Shown piece after piece: positions 7,297-14,525 of a stretch of 30,422 nt of DNA (its first letter is position 1; each line of letters starts with the position of its first letter). Source of the DNA: Spirochaetia bacterium (GTDB lineage Bacteria; Spirochaetota; Spirochaetia; Treponematales; Treponemataceae); contig CAAGIZ010000136.1 of NCBI GenBank assembly GCA_900770075.1, forward strand, positions 1 to 30,422, written 5' to 3'. A program made the position numbers and the translations under genes. The notes under the pieces are model-generated. The model did no database searches, had not been told where the DNA came from, and saw only the letters and a program-made list of their open reading frames with translations.

Positions 7297-8091
7297 CTAG
7301 CGGGCAACTGCAACCTTAGTCCAGAGCGTAGACATCATGGAATCCTCGCTCTGAATGGACTTCTGGTTGGCCTCGTAAGCCCTGTTCACTTCAATCATCC
7401 TTACCATCTCGTTTACAACGTTTACATTGCTGGTTTCCATATACCCCTGCATCATCTTCGGGCGCTCAAAACCTTCGGCAACGTAAGCCTCCCCGGAAAT
7501 GTCATTTGCCGACCAAAGACTGTTCCCCATTTTTTTAAGGTAGCGTTCATTGTCAAACCGAACAACCTTCACCCTGTCAATAAAATCCCCGTCTTTGGAA
7601 TAAATCATTCCGTCTTCATTTACCACAAATTTGTCATCACCCGGCAAAATAAGGCCGTTTTCGCCCAAAAGAGGGTAACCATCCTTTGTTTCAAGAATGC
7701 CCTCCTTCCCCAAAATAAAATTTCCGTTGCGGGTGTAACGTTCACCAGCGGGAGTCTGCACTGCAAAAAAACCCTCCCCCGAAAGCGCAAGGTCAGAAGA
7801 AGAACCAGTGGAACGGAAAGAGCCCTGTTCAAATTCAGTAAAATTTTCGTTGGTTTCAACCCCAAGCCCCAGTTTTCCGATTATGGGAGCCGCATCCGCC
7901 GAACCGACAGAAGTCTTATAAACCCCGTCAGCCTCAGTTCTGCGCAAAAGAAGCTCAGAAAAAGACTTGCTTACAGAAACATCCCTCTTGTAACCGGCAG
8001 TATCAACATTTGCCAGATTGTTCGAAATAGCATCCAGCCTGTTCTGCTGAGCATTCATACCGCTTGAACCAATGTACCAACCTCTAATCAT
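7297..8091 (-). CDS. flgF: Flagellar basal-body rod protein FlgF
   Basis: 264 residues with MIRGWYIGSSGMNAQQ, LDAISNNLANVDTAGYKRD at the N-terminus and NEMVRMIEVNRAYEANQKSIQSEDSMM at the C-terminus. It is a proximal-rod paralogue of FlgG; the divergent centre (SGEGFFAVQ, YTRNGNFILG) and first position in a flgF-flgG pair support FlgF. T. pallidum has the same gene pair under flgG-1/flgG-2 names as I recall. ATG 8091 has GGAG 7 nt upstream. A sigma-28 promoter lies 37 bp upstream. Confidence 0.9.
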   Translation of the reverse strand: MIRGWYIGSSGMNAQQNRLDAISNNLANVDTAGYKRDVSVSKSFSELLLRRTEADGVYKTSVGSADAAPIIGKLGLGVETNENFTEFEQGSFRSTGSSSDLALSGEGFFAVQTPAGERYTRNGNFILGKEGILETKDGYPLLGENGLILPGDDKFVVNEDGMIYSKDGDFIDRVKVVRFDNERYLKKMGNSLWSANDISGEAYVAEGFERPKMMQGYMETSNVNVVNEMVRMIEVNRAYEANQKSIQSEDSMMSTLWTKVAVAR

Positions 8092-8127
8092 ATCCGCTCC
8101 AAAAAGCGCAAAAACACGCTCATTAAA

Positions 8128-8154
8128 ATATCGGAATCCATTTTTTCAAGTTTA
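8128..8154 (-). promoter_or_regulatory. Sigma-28 (FliA) promoter of the flgF-flgG-flgJ operon
   Basis: On the minus strand, TAAA (8154-8151), exactly 15 nt, then TCCGATAT (8135-8128). The consensus is TAAA-N15-GCCGATAA, so the -35 is perfect and the -10 matches at six of eight positions. Position and orientation fit the rod operon. Confidence 0.7.
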
Positions 8155-8174
8155 GGAATTTAAAGCACAAAAAC

Positions 8175-8276
8175 TGCCCGCAACCCGCTTTCCGTGCTTC
8201 GCCGTCTTCCGCGGCTCATTCCGGGCGGCCAGAAAGACCACCCGGAACGCCTCCGGCGGCACTACAATCGGGGCTA
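8175..8276. repeat. GC-rich hairpin-chain island B (intergenic)
   Basis: The region between flgF and the EAL gene is about 480 bp; this part is GC-rich and made of stem-loops. TTCCGGGCGG (8219-8228) pairs with CCACCCGGAA (8238-8247), and CGCC/GGCG surround a 3-nt loop at 8248-8258. The word CTACAATC (8262-8269) also occurs in island A (4097-4104). The AT-rich stretch from 8277 to 8398 that follows shows nothing recognisable. Confidence 0.6.
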
Positions 8277-8398
8277 AGACAGTCCGTAAGATTTTTCATC
8301 CGCCTTCCCGCCCTTCCATCCCCGCAAAATCCATCAAAAATCCAATTTTTCCACAAAAAATAAAAAAATCCGTTAATTATTAAATTTTAATGAATTTT

Positions 8399-8429
8399 TT
8401 GAGAATAATTTAAGAAAAAGTGATATAAT
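8399..8429 (+). promoter_or_regulatory. Extended -10 promoter of the EAL gene
   Basis: TGATATAAT (8421-8429) is a perfect extended -10. TTGAGA (8399-8404) is a possible -35 but with a long 19-nt spacer. The transcript would start near 8436 and carry a leader of about 135 nt. Confidence 0.55.
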
Positions 8430-8445
8430 ATTTTCCACTGAGGGG

Positions 8446-8541
8446 TTTTTCCGCAAAGAAATTCACGAAATTTCCGGAAAAGTTTTTTCAGAACCACGGC
8501 TTGAGTTTTAATCAAGGGACATACAGGCAAAACCAGTCCCT
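8446..8541 (+). promoter_or_regulatory. Structured 5' leader of the EAL gene
   Basis: Three consecutive hairpins precede the GTG start: TTTTCCG/CGGAAAA with an inner GAAATT/AATTTC stem (8446-8481), CTTGA/TCAAG (8500-8516), and GGGAC/GTCCC (8516-8540). The third competes with an alternative ACAGG/CCTGT pairing. A poly-A stretch follows. It does not match the conserved core of the class I c-di-GMP riboswitch as I know it. Possible cis-regulatory RNA, class unknown. Confidence 0.35.
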
Positions 8542-8571
8542 GTAAAAAAAAAACACACAGTTGGTCTTACA

Positions 8572-9960
8572 GTGAATAAATTTGTACTGACAGCACTTAT
8601 CGCTTTGTTTTTAATCCTTTCCTCTGCGCTGGGATTAGCCCTCGTATGGATAAAAAAAAGCCTTTATAAGGACGAACTTACAGGGCTTCTTACGACAAAA
8701 AAATTCCTTTTAGAAGTAAAAAAACTTCTGAAAAAATCAAGGGGAGTTCAGTATTCCCTTGTATCTCTGGACATAAATTCTTTCCGCTACATAACGCAGG
8801 TTTTCGGTCAGGATAACGGCAACCGCCTTCTGGAAGAACTGGGCCGGCTTTTCAGAAAGACCGCTCCCAAAGGCTCCCTGCTGTGCCGTAACTATAACGA
8901 CAACTTCGCCTTCCTTCTAAAAACCACCATTCTGCCCATTCTGGAAGACATAATCATCTCCATGACCAGCGTAAACGACAGCATAAAGCAGCTTCTTCCA
9001 AAGCACTTCAAGCTGGAATTTTCCATAGGAGTTTACGAAATAAAAGACCCGAAAGAAGAACCGCTGATGATTCTGGACAAGGCCCAGACCGCAAGAAAGG
9101 TAGGCAAGTCCAGCCTCAACCCGAAAAGGCTCTGCGTCTTTACTCCCCAGATGGAAATAGACAGCCAGCTGGAAAAAGACATAATCTTCGACATGGAACG
9201 GGCCTTTAAAGAAAACGAATTTGTTGTCTATTACCAGCCGAAATTCCTTTTCAACACAGAAAAAATCATCGGCGCAGAAGCCCTTGTCCGCTGGAATCAT
9301 AAAAAACGGGGACTTTTAACACCGTCCTACTTCGTTCCAATGTTCGAAAAAAACGGCTTTATCGAAAAAATCGACCTCTTTGTATTCGAAAATGTCTGCC
9401 AGTTTCTTGACAGCTGGAACAAATCCCAGAAAGACAAAAAAGAAAAGCAGGCACTGACCATAAGCTGCAACCTTTCAAGGGTTCAGCTCTACAACCCGGA
9501 CATTGCCAAAATTTACAGAGACATTGCATCAAAATACGAAATTGCCCCTTCAACCATCGAAATAGAACTCACGGAAAGCCTTATGATGGACAACAAAGAC
9601 AGGCTTTTAAAAGCAATGAACGAAATAAAAAATGCAGGATTTTCCATCTCAGTAGACGACTTCGGTTCAGGTTTTTCTTCCCTCAGCCTGTTAAAAGACC
9701 TGCCGGCAAACGTAATCAAGTTGGACAAGGAATTCCTCAATACGCAGAACACCGAAAAAGAACACATAATCATAAATTCCGTCATAAACATGGCAAAAAA
9801 TCTGGATATGGCAACGGTGGCAGAAGGCGTAGAAGACGAAAGACAGTCCGCCCTCTTAAAAAAGATGGGCTGTGACATAGTACAGGGCTTTTATTATGCA
9901 AAACCAATGCCTCAAAACGAATTCAACAAATTCCTCAGCGAACAGAAAACAGAACAGTAA
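8572..9960 (+). CDS. Membrane-anchored degenerate GGDEF / intact EAL protein (c-di-GMP phosphodiesterase)
   Basis: 462 residues. An N-terminal membrane helix (about 4-28) is followed by a GGDEF-like domain (about 33-185) whose active-site loop reads RNYNDNF (106-112) instead of GGDEF, so it should not make c-di-GMP. The EAL domain (about 205-455) keeps the key residues: EAL at 236-238, NLSRVQ, ELTES, DDFGSGFSS (Asp362-Asp363), the Lys of VIKLDKEF, AEGVE and QGFYYAKPM. It is therefore predicted to hydrolyse c-di-GMP to pGpG, with the GGDEF remnant as a possible regulatory GTP site. Start is GTG 8572 and has no clear ribosome-binding site, which is odd. It is a single gene with a structured leader. 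c-di-GMP controls motility in spirochaetes, and the flagellar rod operon is divergent from it. Confidence 0.88.
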   Translation: MNKFVLTALIALFLILSSALGLALVWIKKSLYKDELTGLLTTKKFLLEVKKLLKKSRGVQYSLVSLDINSFRYITQVFGQDNGNRLLEELGRLFRKTAPKGSLLCRNYNDNFAFLLKTTILPILEDIIISMTSVNDSIKQLLPKHFKLEFSIGVYEIKDPKEEPLMILDKAQTARKVGKSSLNPKRLCVFTPQMEIDSQLEKDIIFDMERAFKENEFVVYYQPKFLFNTEKIIGAEALVRWNHKKRGLLTPSYFVPMFEKNGFIEKIDLFVFENVCQFLDSWNKSQKDKKEKQALTISCNLSRVQLYNPDIAKIYRDIASKYEIAPSTIEIELTESLMMDNKDRLLKAMNEIKNAGFSISVDDFGSGFSSLSLLKDLPANVIKLDKEFLNTQNTEKEHIIINSVINMAKNLDMATVAEGVEDERQSALLKKMGCDIVQGFYYAKPMPQNEFNKFLSEQKTEQ

Positions 9961-10009
9961 AACACGCCTCTAACCAGAACCGTTTGTTCTGCAGCCTGAA
10001 TAAATTTGT

Positions 10010-10038
10010 TTGAAAACTGAAAAATCCGGGTTTATAAT
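10010..10038 (+). promoter_or_regulatory. Strong sigma-70-type promoter of glgC
   Basis: TTGAAA (10010-10015), 17-nt spacer, perfect TATAAT (10033-10038). Predicted start near 10045 gives a leader of about 67 nt. Confidence 0.75.
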
Positions 10039-10111
10039 AAGTCAGTGGCGATTTTGAAAACTTCGTTTTTCTTGATTGACATAAAACATCATTGCAATAC
10101 GGGAGTCATTT

Positions 10112-11404
10112 ATGAACAGCAGCAAAACAGAAAAAACAAGGGTAATTGCAATTATTTTGGGCGGCGGTAAGGGAACCCGTCTTTATCCCCTTACAAAAGA
10201 ACGTTCAAAACCGGCAGTACCTTTCGGTGGAAAGTACAGAATCGTCGATATTCCAATTTCAAACTGTATCAACTCAGGTTACAGAAAAATCTATCTGCTC
10301 ACCCAATTCAACAGTGCATCCCTTCACCATCACATAACAAAAACCTACAATTTTGACAATTTTTCCGGAGGCTTCGTCGAAATTCTGGCAGCAGAACAAA
10401 CACTGGAAAATTCCGGCTGGTTTGAAGGAACTGCCGATGCCGTCCGCAAAAACATGATTCACTTTAAGTCAGCAAATCCTACCCACTACATAATTCTTTC
10501 CGGCGACCAGCTCTACAGGATGGACTTGCAGGCCTTTATGAACAGCCACATTCAAAGCGGAGCAGACATCACCATCGCAACTACAGCCGTAAACAGGCAG
10601 GATGCTTCCGGCTTCGGAATAATGAAAATCGACTCAAAAAACAAGATTACGGCCTTTCAGGAAAAACCTGCAAAAGACCTGGACATCTCCGACTGGAAAA
10701 TCCCGGAAAATGCCCGGGGAGACCTTCCTGCCGAAAAAGAATACCTTGCCTCCATGGGCATCTACATCTTCAACGCAAAGACCATGGAAGAAGCCTTGGA
10801 CAACGAATTTACCGATTTCGGAAAGGAGATTATTCCTCAGTCCATAAAGTCAAAAAAAGTAAATTCCTACATCTTCAACGGCTATTGGGAAGACATAGGA
10901 ACCATCAGAAGTTTCTACAATGCTACCCTGGACCTTACAGGCTACAATCCGGCATTCAACTTTTACGATGTGGAAGACCCTATCTACACCCACATGCGTA
11001 ACCTTCCTCCGTCAAAAATAAACGGTGCAGAGATTGAAAACTCCCTCACTTCCGAAGGCTGCGTAATCACAAAGGCAAAACTCACCCGGTCGGTTGTTGG
11101 AGTCCGCTCCATAATCGAAAGCGGAAGCCAGCTCAACGGCGTAATCACCATGGGTGCAGACTTCTACGAAACGGAAGAAACAAAGCGCCAGAACGCAGCA
11201 GCCGGCAAACCAAACATCGGAATCGGAAAAAACTGTAAAATTGCCAGCACGATAATCGACAAAGACGCCGCCATAGGCGACAACTGCCAGATTAACGTAA
11301 GCGGCAAAAAATACGAAGACGGTGATCACGGTCTTTTCTATGCAGCAGACGGTATTATAGTAATCCGCAAGGGAAGCATAATCCCTGCCGGAACTATAAT
11401 CTAA
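10112..11404 (+). CDS. glgC: Glucose-1-phosphate adenylyltransferase (ADP-glucose pyrophosphorylase)
   Basis: Makes ADP-glucose from ATP and glucose-1-phosphate, the committed step of bacterial glycogen synthesis. 430 residues. The N-terminal nucleotidyltransferase fold shows IILGGGKGTRLYPLTKERSKPAVPFGGKYR, split here as the GGGKGTRLYPLT pyrophosphorylase motif and the KPAVPFGGKYR regulatory/substrate motif; HYIILSGDQLYRMD contains the metal-binding Asp; FQEKP is the sugar-phosphate-binding motif. The C-terminal part has hexapeptide left-handed beta-helix repeats. ATG 10112 has GGGAG 8 nt upstream. No other glg gene lies nearby. A small J-domain gene follows. Confidence 0.95.
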   Translation: MNSSKTEKTRVIAIILGGGKGTRLYPLTKERSKPAVPFGGKYRIVDIPISNCINSGYRKIYLLTQFNSASLHHHITKTYNFDNFSGGFVEILAAEQTLENSGWFEGTADAVRKNMIHFKSANPTHYIILSGDQLYRMDLQAFMNSHIQSGADITIATTAVNRQDASGFGIMKIDSKNKITAFQEKPAKDLDISDWKIPENARGDLPAEKEYLASMGIYIFNAKTMEEALDNEFTDFGKEIIPQSIKSKKVNSYIFNGYWEDIGTIRSFYNATLDLTGYNPAFNFYDVEDPIYTHMRNLPPSKINGAEIENSLTSEGCVITKAKLTRSVVGVRSIIESGSQLNGVITMGADFYETEETKRQNAAAGKPNIGIGKNCKIASTIIDKDAAIGDNCQINVSGKKYEDGDHGLFYAADGIIVIRKGSIIPAGTII

Positions 11405-11407
11405 ATT

Positions 11408-11441
11408 GGAATCTCTAGAAATTGCAATTTTTAGAGATTCC
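11408..11441. repeat. Palindromic intergenic element, copy 1
   Basis: Arms 11408-11423 and 11426-11441 pair over 16 positions, with one G-T pair, starting GGAATCTCTA. It begins 3 bp past the glgC stop. No T-run follows, so it is a poor intrinsic terminator but may protect or pause the transcript. The central 22 bp match a second copy at 24188-24209 in 20 positions. Confidence 0.7.
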
Positions 11442-11468
11442 CAAATCTATAGCAAGGAAAAATTCAAA

Positions 11469-11849
11469 ATGCCGGAATCTATGTACGACAAACTGGGGGA
11501 ACTTCTCAGCGAAGCACTGGATTCCGGTGTTTTTTTTGACCAGTCCCCGCAATCTTCCGGAAAAGAGCCGTCAGCCTCAGAACAAAAGCCTTCCCCTGTC
11601 CAGCCCCCTTTCAACAAGCCATCTCTCATAAATGCACCGGCTCAGGTACAAAAAGCAGCAGTTTTTTTAGGCATAACAAAAGACATGACCTTTGAGGAGG
11701 CTAAAAAACAGTATCGGAAAAAACTTCTGCGCTTCCACCCGGACAAAAATGCCGACAATCAGGTAATGAAAAAAATAACTGAAGAAAAAACAGAACAGAT
11801 TTTAAAAAACTGGGCAATTCTTGAAGCCTGGTTTTCCTGCAAAAACTAA
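11469..11849 (+). CDS. Small J-domain protein
   Basis: 126 residues. Start is placed at ATG 11469 (AAGGAAA about 10 nt upstream) rather than the TTG at 11406, which lies inside the palindromic element. Residues of about 58-125 form a J-like domain with YRKKLLRFHPDKNAD, including the HPD motif that stimulates DnaK-type ATPases. The first 55 residues are Ser/Pro/Gln-rich linker. It lacks the Gly/Phe, zinc and C-terminal regions of DnaJ, so it is a specialised cochaperone with unknown client. The segment after HPD is short and may form only a partial helix IV. It follows glgC on the same strand and may be cotranscribed. Confidence 0.75.
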   Translation: MPESMYDKLGELLSEALDSGVFFDQSPQSSGKEPSASEQKPSPVQPPFNKPSLINAPAQVQKAAVFLGITKDMTFEEAKKQYRKKLLRFHPDKNADNQVMKKITEEKTEQILKNWAILEAWFSCKN

Positions 11850-11851
11850 AG

Positions 11852-11887
11852 GAAACCTCTGAACTTCCGCTCCTTTCCAGAGGTTTC
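11852..11887. terminator. Hairpin between convergent J-domain and response-regulator genes
   Basis: GAAACCTCTG (11852-11861) pairs perfectly with CAGAGGTTTC (11878-11887) around a 16-nt loop. T-tracts are weak on both sides. It fills the whole gap between the convergent stop codons, which argues for a shared terminator. Confidence 0.6.
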
Positions 11888-13249
11888 TCACAGTTCCTCA
11901 GAATCAGAAGCAAGACCGTATTCGTTCAGTTTTCTATGAAGGGTTTTTCTTCCGATTTTAAGGACGTCAGCGGTCTTCGTCTTGTTTCCGCCGTTAAGTT
12001 CAAGGTTTTCCAAAATAACGATTTTTTCAGCCTCTTCAAGGCTTATGCCGTAAGGAACCACAATTCCTCCGTCATTTTTTTTGCCTTTAAGCTGAACAGT
12101 AAGGTCTTCCGGCTGTATTTCTTCACCGCTGGCCATAACCACTGCGCTTTCAACGCAATGCTGAAGTTCCCTCACGTTCCCCGGCCATTCATAGTTAAAA
12201 AGAATGTTTTTTGCAGAATTTGAAAAGCCCTTTACGTTCTTACCGTTTTCCTTGTTGTATTTTGCCAGAAAACTGTTCAAAAGCAGAGGGATGTCGTCCT
12301 TGCGCTCCCTCAAAGGCGGAACCATGATTTCAATTCCCTTCAGCCTGAAATACAAATCTTCCCGGAACCTCTTTTCCCGTACCTCATCTTCCAGTTTTTT
12401 GTTGGTAGCAGAAATTATCCTTACATCAACTTCGATAGTATTTTCTCCCCCAACCCGCTCAAACTTTTTTTCCTGCAAAACCCTCAGCAGCTTAACCTGA
12501 AGGCTCTGGTTTATCTCGCCTATTTCGTCAAGAAAAATCGTTCCGCCGTCTGCCAGTTCAAATTTTCCCTTGTGCAAAGTTTCTGCCCCGGTAAAAGCTC
12601 CCTTTTCATGCCCGAAAAGCTCGCTTTCGAGGAGGGACTCGCTCAAAGCCGCACAGTGCACTTTTATAAAAGGCTTATCCCTTCTGGAAGACTTCTGTTG
12701 AATTGCGTCTGCAACAACCTCTTTACCAACACCGCTTTCCCCAGTAATCAAAATGCTTATTTTGGAATCCGCAACCTTGTTTATAAGGCTGTTCACCTTC
12801 TGGAGGGAAGGACTTTTTCCAATAACATTAACGGAAGACTGAGCCTTAACCTCCGACAAAAGTTCCTGGTGCTGAAGGCTCAATTCCCTGCCCTTCAAGG
12901 CCCGCTTTACCACAAGTTCCAGGTGATTCAGATTCAGAGGTTTGGTAAGGAAATCATAAGCACCGTTCTGCATTGCAGACACTGCCGCATCTATGGAACC
13001 GTGCCCTGTCAGCACAATCACAGGAATTCCAGGCATTTCCCGTGTTACCTTTTTCAGCACGTCTTCACCGCTTGTTCCCGGCATCCTTAAATCCGTAATA
13101 ACCAGGTCTATATCGCCTTTAGAAAGGTATTCCAGCCCTTCTTCGCCATTGGCAGCAATTTTTACGTTGTAGCCGTCCATCTCAAAATCAGCGGCCAGAC
13201 CTTCCCTGATATTTTTTTCATCGTCTATAACCAAAAGCGTAAATTTCAT
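11888..13249 (-). CDS. Sigma-54-dependent response regulator (NtrC/AtoC family)
   Basis: 453 residues in three domains. The receiver (1-118) has DDE near the N-terminus, phospho-acceptor Asp53 in VITDLRMPG, and Lys in LTKPLN. The AAA+ domain (about 145-370) has Walker A GESGVGKE (170-177), the sigma-54-contacting loop GAFTGA (217-222), DEIGEI Walker B and NVREL. A Fis-type helix-turn-helix (about 410-450) reads KTKTADVLKIGRKTLHRKLNEYG. It should activate sigma-54 promoters after phosphorylation by its partner kinase. Its ATG overlaps the kinase stop (ATGA at 13246-13249), so the two are translationally coupled. T. pallidum has a similar regulator/kinase pair annotated atoC/atoS, as I recall; the signal is unknown. 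Confidence 0.95.
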   Translation of the reverse strand: MKFTLLVIDDEKNIREGLAADFEMDGYNVKIAANGEEGLEYLSKGDIDLVITDLRMPGTSGEDVLKKVTREMPGIPVIVLTGHGSIDAAVSAMQNGAYDFLTKPLNLNHLELVVKRALKGRELSLQHQELLSEVKAQSSVNVIGKSPSLQKVNSLINKVADSKISILITGESGVGKEVVADAIQQKSSRRDKPFIKVHCAALSESLLESELFGHEKGAFTGAETLHKGKFELADGGTIFLDEIGEINQSLQVKLLRVLQEKKFERVGGENTIEVDVRIISATNKKLEDEVREKRFREDLYFRLKGIEIMVPPLRERKDDIPLLLNSFLAKYNKENGKNVKGFSNSAKNILFNYEWPGNVRELQHCVESAVVMASGEEIQPEDLTVQLKGKKNDGGIVVPYGISLEEAEKIVILENLELNGGNKTKTADVLKIGRKTLHRKLNEYGLASDSEEL

Positions 13250-14484
13250 TTTTCTTCCTCACCATGGGTTAAAAGTTTTTTCTGCGTCTGCGGAACGGGA
13301 ATGATTACTGTAAATTCAGAACCTTCCCCCAAAACGGATTCAACGCCAATATCCCCGGAAAATTCCTTTATTATCTTGTAGACCATGGCCATTCCCAACC
13401 CGGTACCATTGGCTTTTGTAGTGTAATAGGGTTCAAAGATGCGAGCCTTAACCTCTTCGCTCATTCCGATACCGTTATCTCCGATTTTCAGGATGAATTT
13501 GTCGTCTTTTACCTCGGTTTTTATGGAAATTCTGCCGAAAAAAACATCCCCAAAAGCGTTGGACTTTATGCTTGAACGGAACCGCTCTTCAATTGCAGCA
13601 AGGGCATTCTGAGCAATGTTTACGATTACTTCCCTGAAAAGTTTTTCGTCTATCAAAAGCTTAGGATCTTCCTTGCAAAGTTTGGATTCAACCTTTATTT
13701 TTTTTTCGTTGAATTCCGGCGTAATAAAGGCAATAAAATCCTTTAAAAGCGAATTTACCTTTACAAGAGAAAAATTTGCAGCCACAGGGCGGACTGCCAT
13801 CAAAAAATCCACTACAATTTTATTCAGCCGGTCAATTTCCTGATTTACCACTTCCAGATAATTTTCCGTATATTTCGGGTCAGGAAGCTTTCCGTCTCCG
13901 TCTCTTTTTTTGCGGATAGCTTTCTGCAAAAGCTGAATGTGAATGCTTATTGCCCCGAGAGGATTTTTTATCTCGTGGGCAACGCTGGCAGCAATATTGG
14001 TAAGCCCTGCCATGGTTTCCATCCTGTGTAGAAGCACTTCCTGACTGCGCTTTTGAGTAACGTCTTCAATCATTATTATGTTGCCGGAAATTTCATTATC
14101 CTGAACCAGCGGCATGACAGAAATTTCAATGAACCGGACTGATCCTCCGGAAGTGGAAAGCGTATATTCCTCACTCAAATTTGTACGGTTATTTTCATCG
14201 CAATCCTTAAAAAACGAACAGATTTCTTCATCATCAATTAAGGCATAAAGTTTATGAGCCCTGTTTTCCTCAGGGGAAACCTTAAAGGGAAGGTAACGCC
14301 CGGCCGCCTTGTTTATCTGGGTGATTTTCCAGTCCTTGGAAACGCTTACAATTCCGGTAGAAAGAGATTCAAAAATCGAGCGGAAAAGTTCATTCTGATT
14401 TTTTATCTCGCAAAAGATGCGCTCAATCTGACCAGAAGAAAGCTTTGAAAGTTTTTCATATACACGGTTTGAAAAATCCTGCAT
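13246..14484 (-). CDS. Soluble PAS-containing sensor histidine kinase (NtrB/AtoS-like)
   Basis: 412 residues, no membrane segment, so a cytosolic sensor. A PAS domain (about 30-145: FRSIFESLSTGIVSVSKDWKITQINKAA) is followed by a dimerisation/phosphoacceptor domain with the His in SVAHEIKNPLGAI and an ATPase domain with NIAQNALAAI (N box), GDNGIGMS (G1) and TTKANGTGLGMAM (F/G2). The start at ATG 14484 has GGGAGG directly upstream. It should phosphorylate the overlapping sigma-54 regulator. It lies 41 bp behind the delta-prime-like gene in the murG cluster. The PAS ligand is unknown. Confidence 0.93.
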   Translation of the reverse strand: MQDFSNRVYEKLSKLSSGQIERIFCEIKNQNELFRSIFESLSTGIVSVSKDWKITQINKAAGRYLPFKVSPEENRAHKLYALIDDEEICSFFKDCDENNRTNLSEEYTLSTSGGSVRFIEISVMPLVQDNEISGNIIMIEDVTQKRSQEVLLHRMETMAGLTNIAASVAHEIKNPLGAISIHIQLLQKAIRKKRDGDGKLPDPKYTENYLEVVNQEIDRLNKIVVDFLMAVRPVAANFSLVKVNSLLKDFIAFITPEFNEKKIKVESKLCKEDPKLLIDEKLFREVIVNIAQNALAAIEERFRSSIKSNAFGDVFFGRISIKTEVKDDKFILKIGDNGIGMSEEVKARIFEPYYTTKANGTGLGMAMVYKIIKEFSGDIGVESVLGEGSEFTVIIPVPQTQKKLLTHGEEEK

Positions 14485-14525
14485 ACATCCTCCCAAACAA
14501 AAAAAAACTTCCCCAAAACGTAAAA

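Noticed and set aside
6619..8067. 482-residue plus-strand open frame opposite flgF and flgG
   Set aside because: It is antisense to two well-recognised flagellar genes, spans their junction and shows no domain; codon bias of the real genes explains it.
8430..8571. Class I c-di-GMP riboswitch before the EAL gene
   Set aside because: The leader is structured, but I cannot find the conserved core and tetraloop-receptor pattern; kept only as an unclassified leader.
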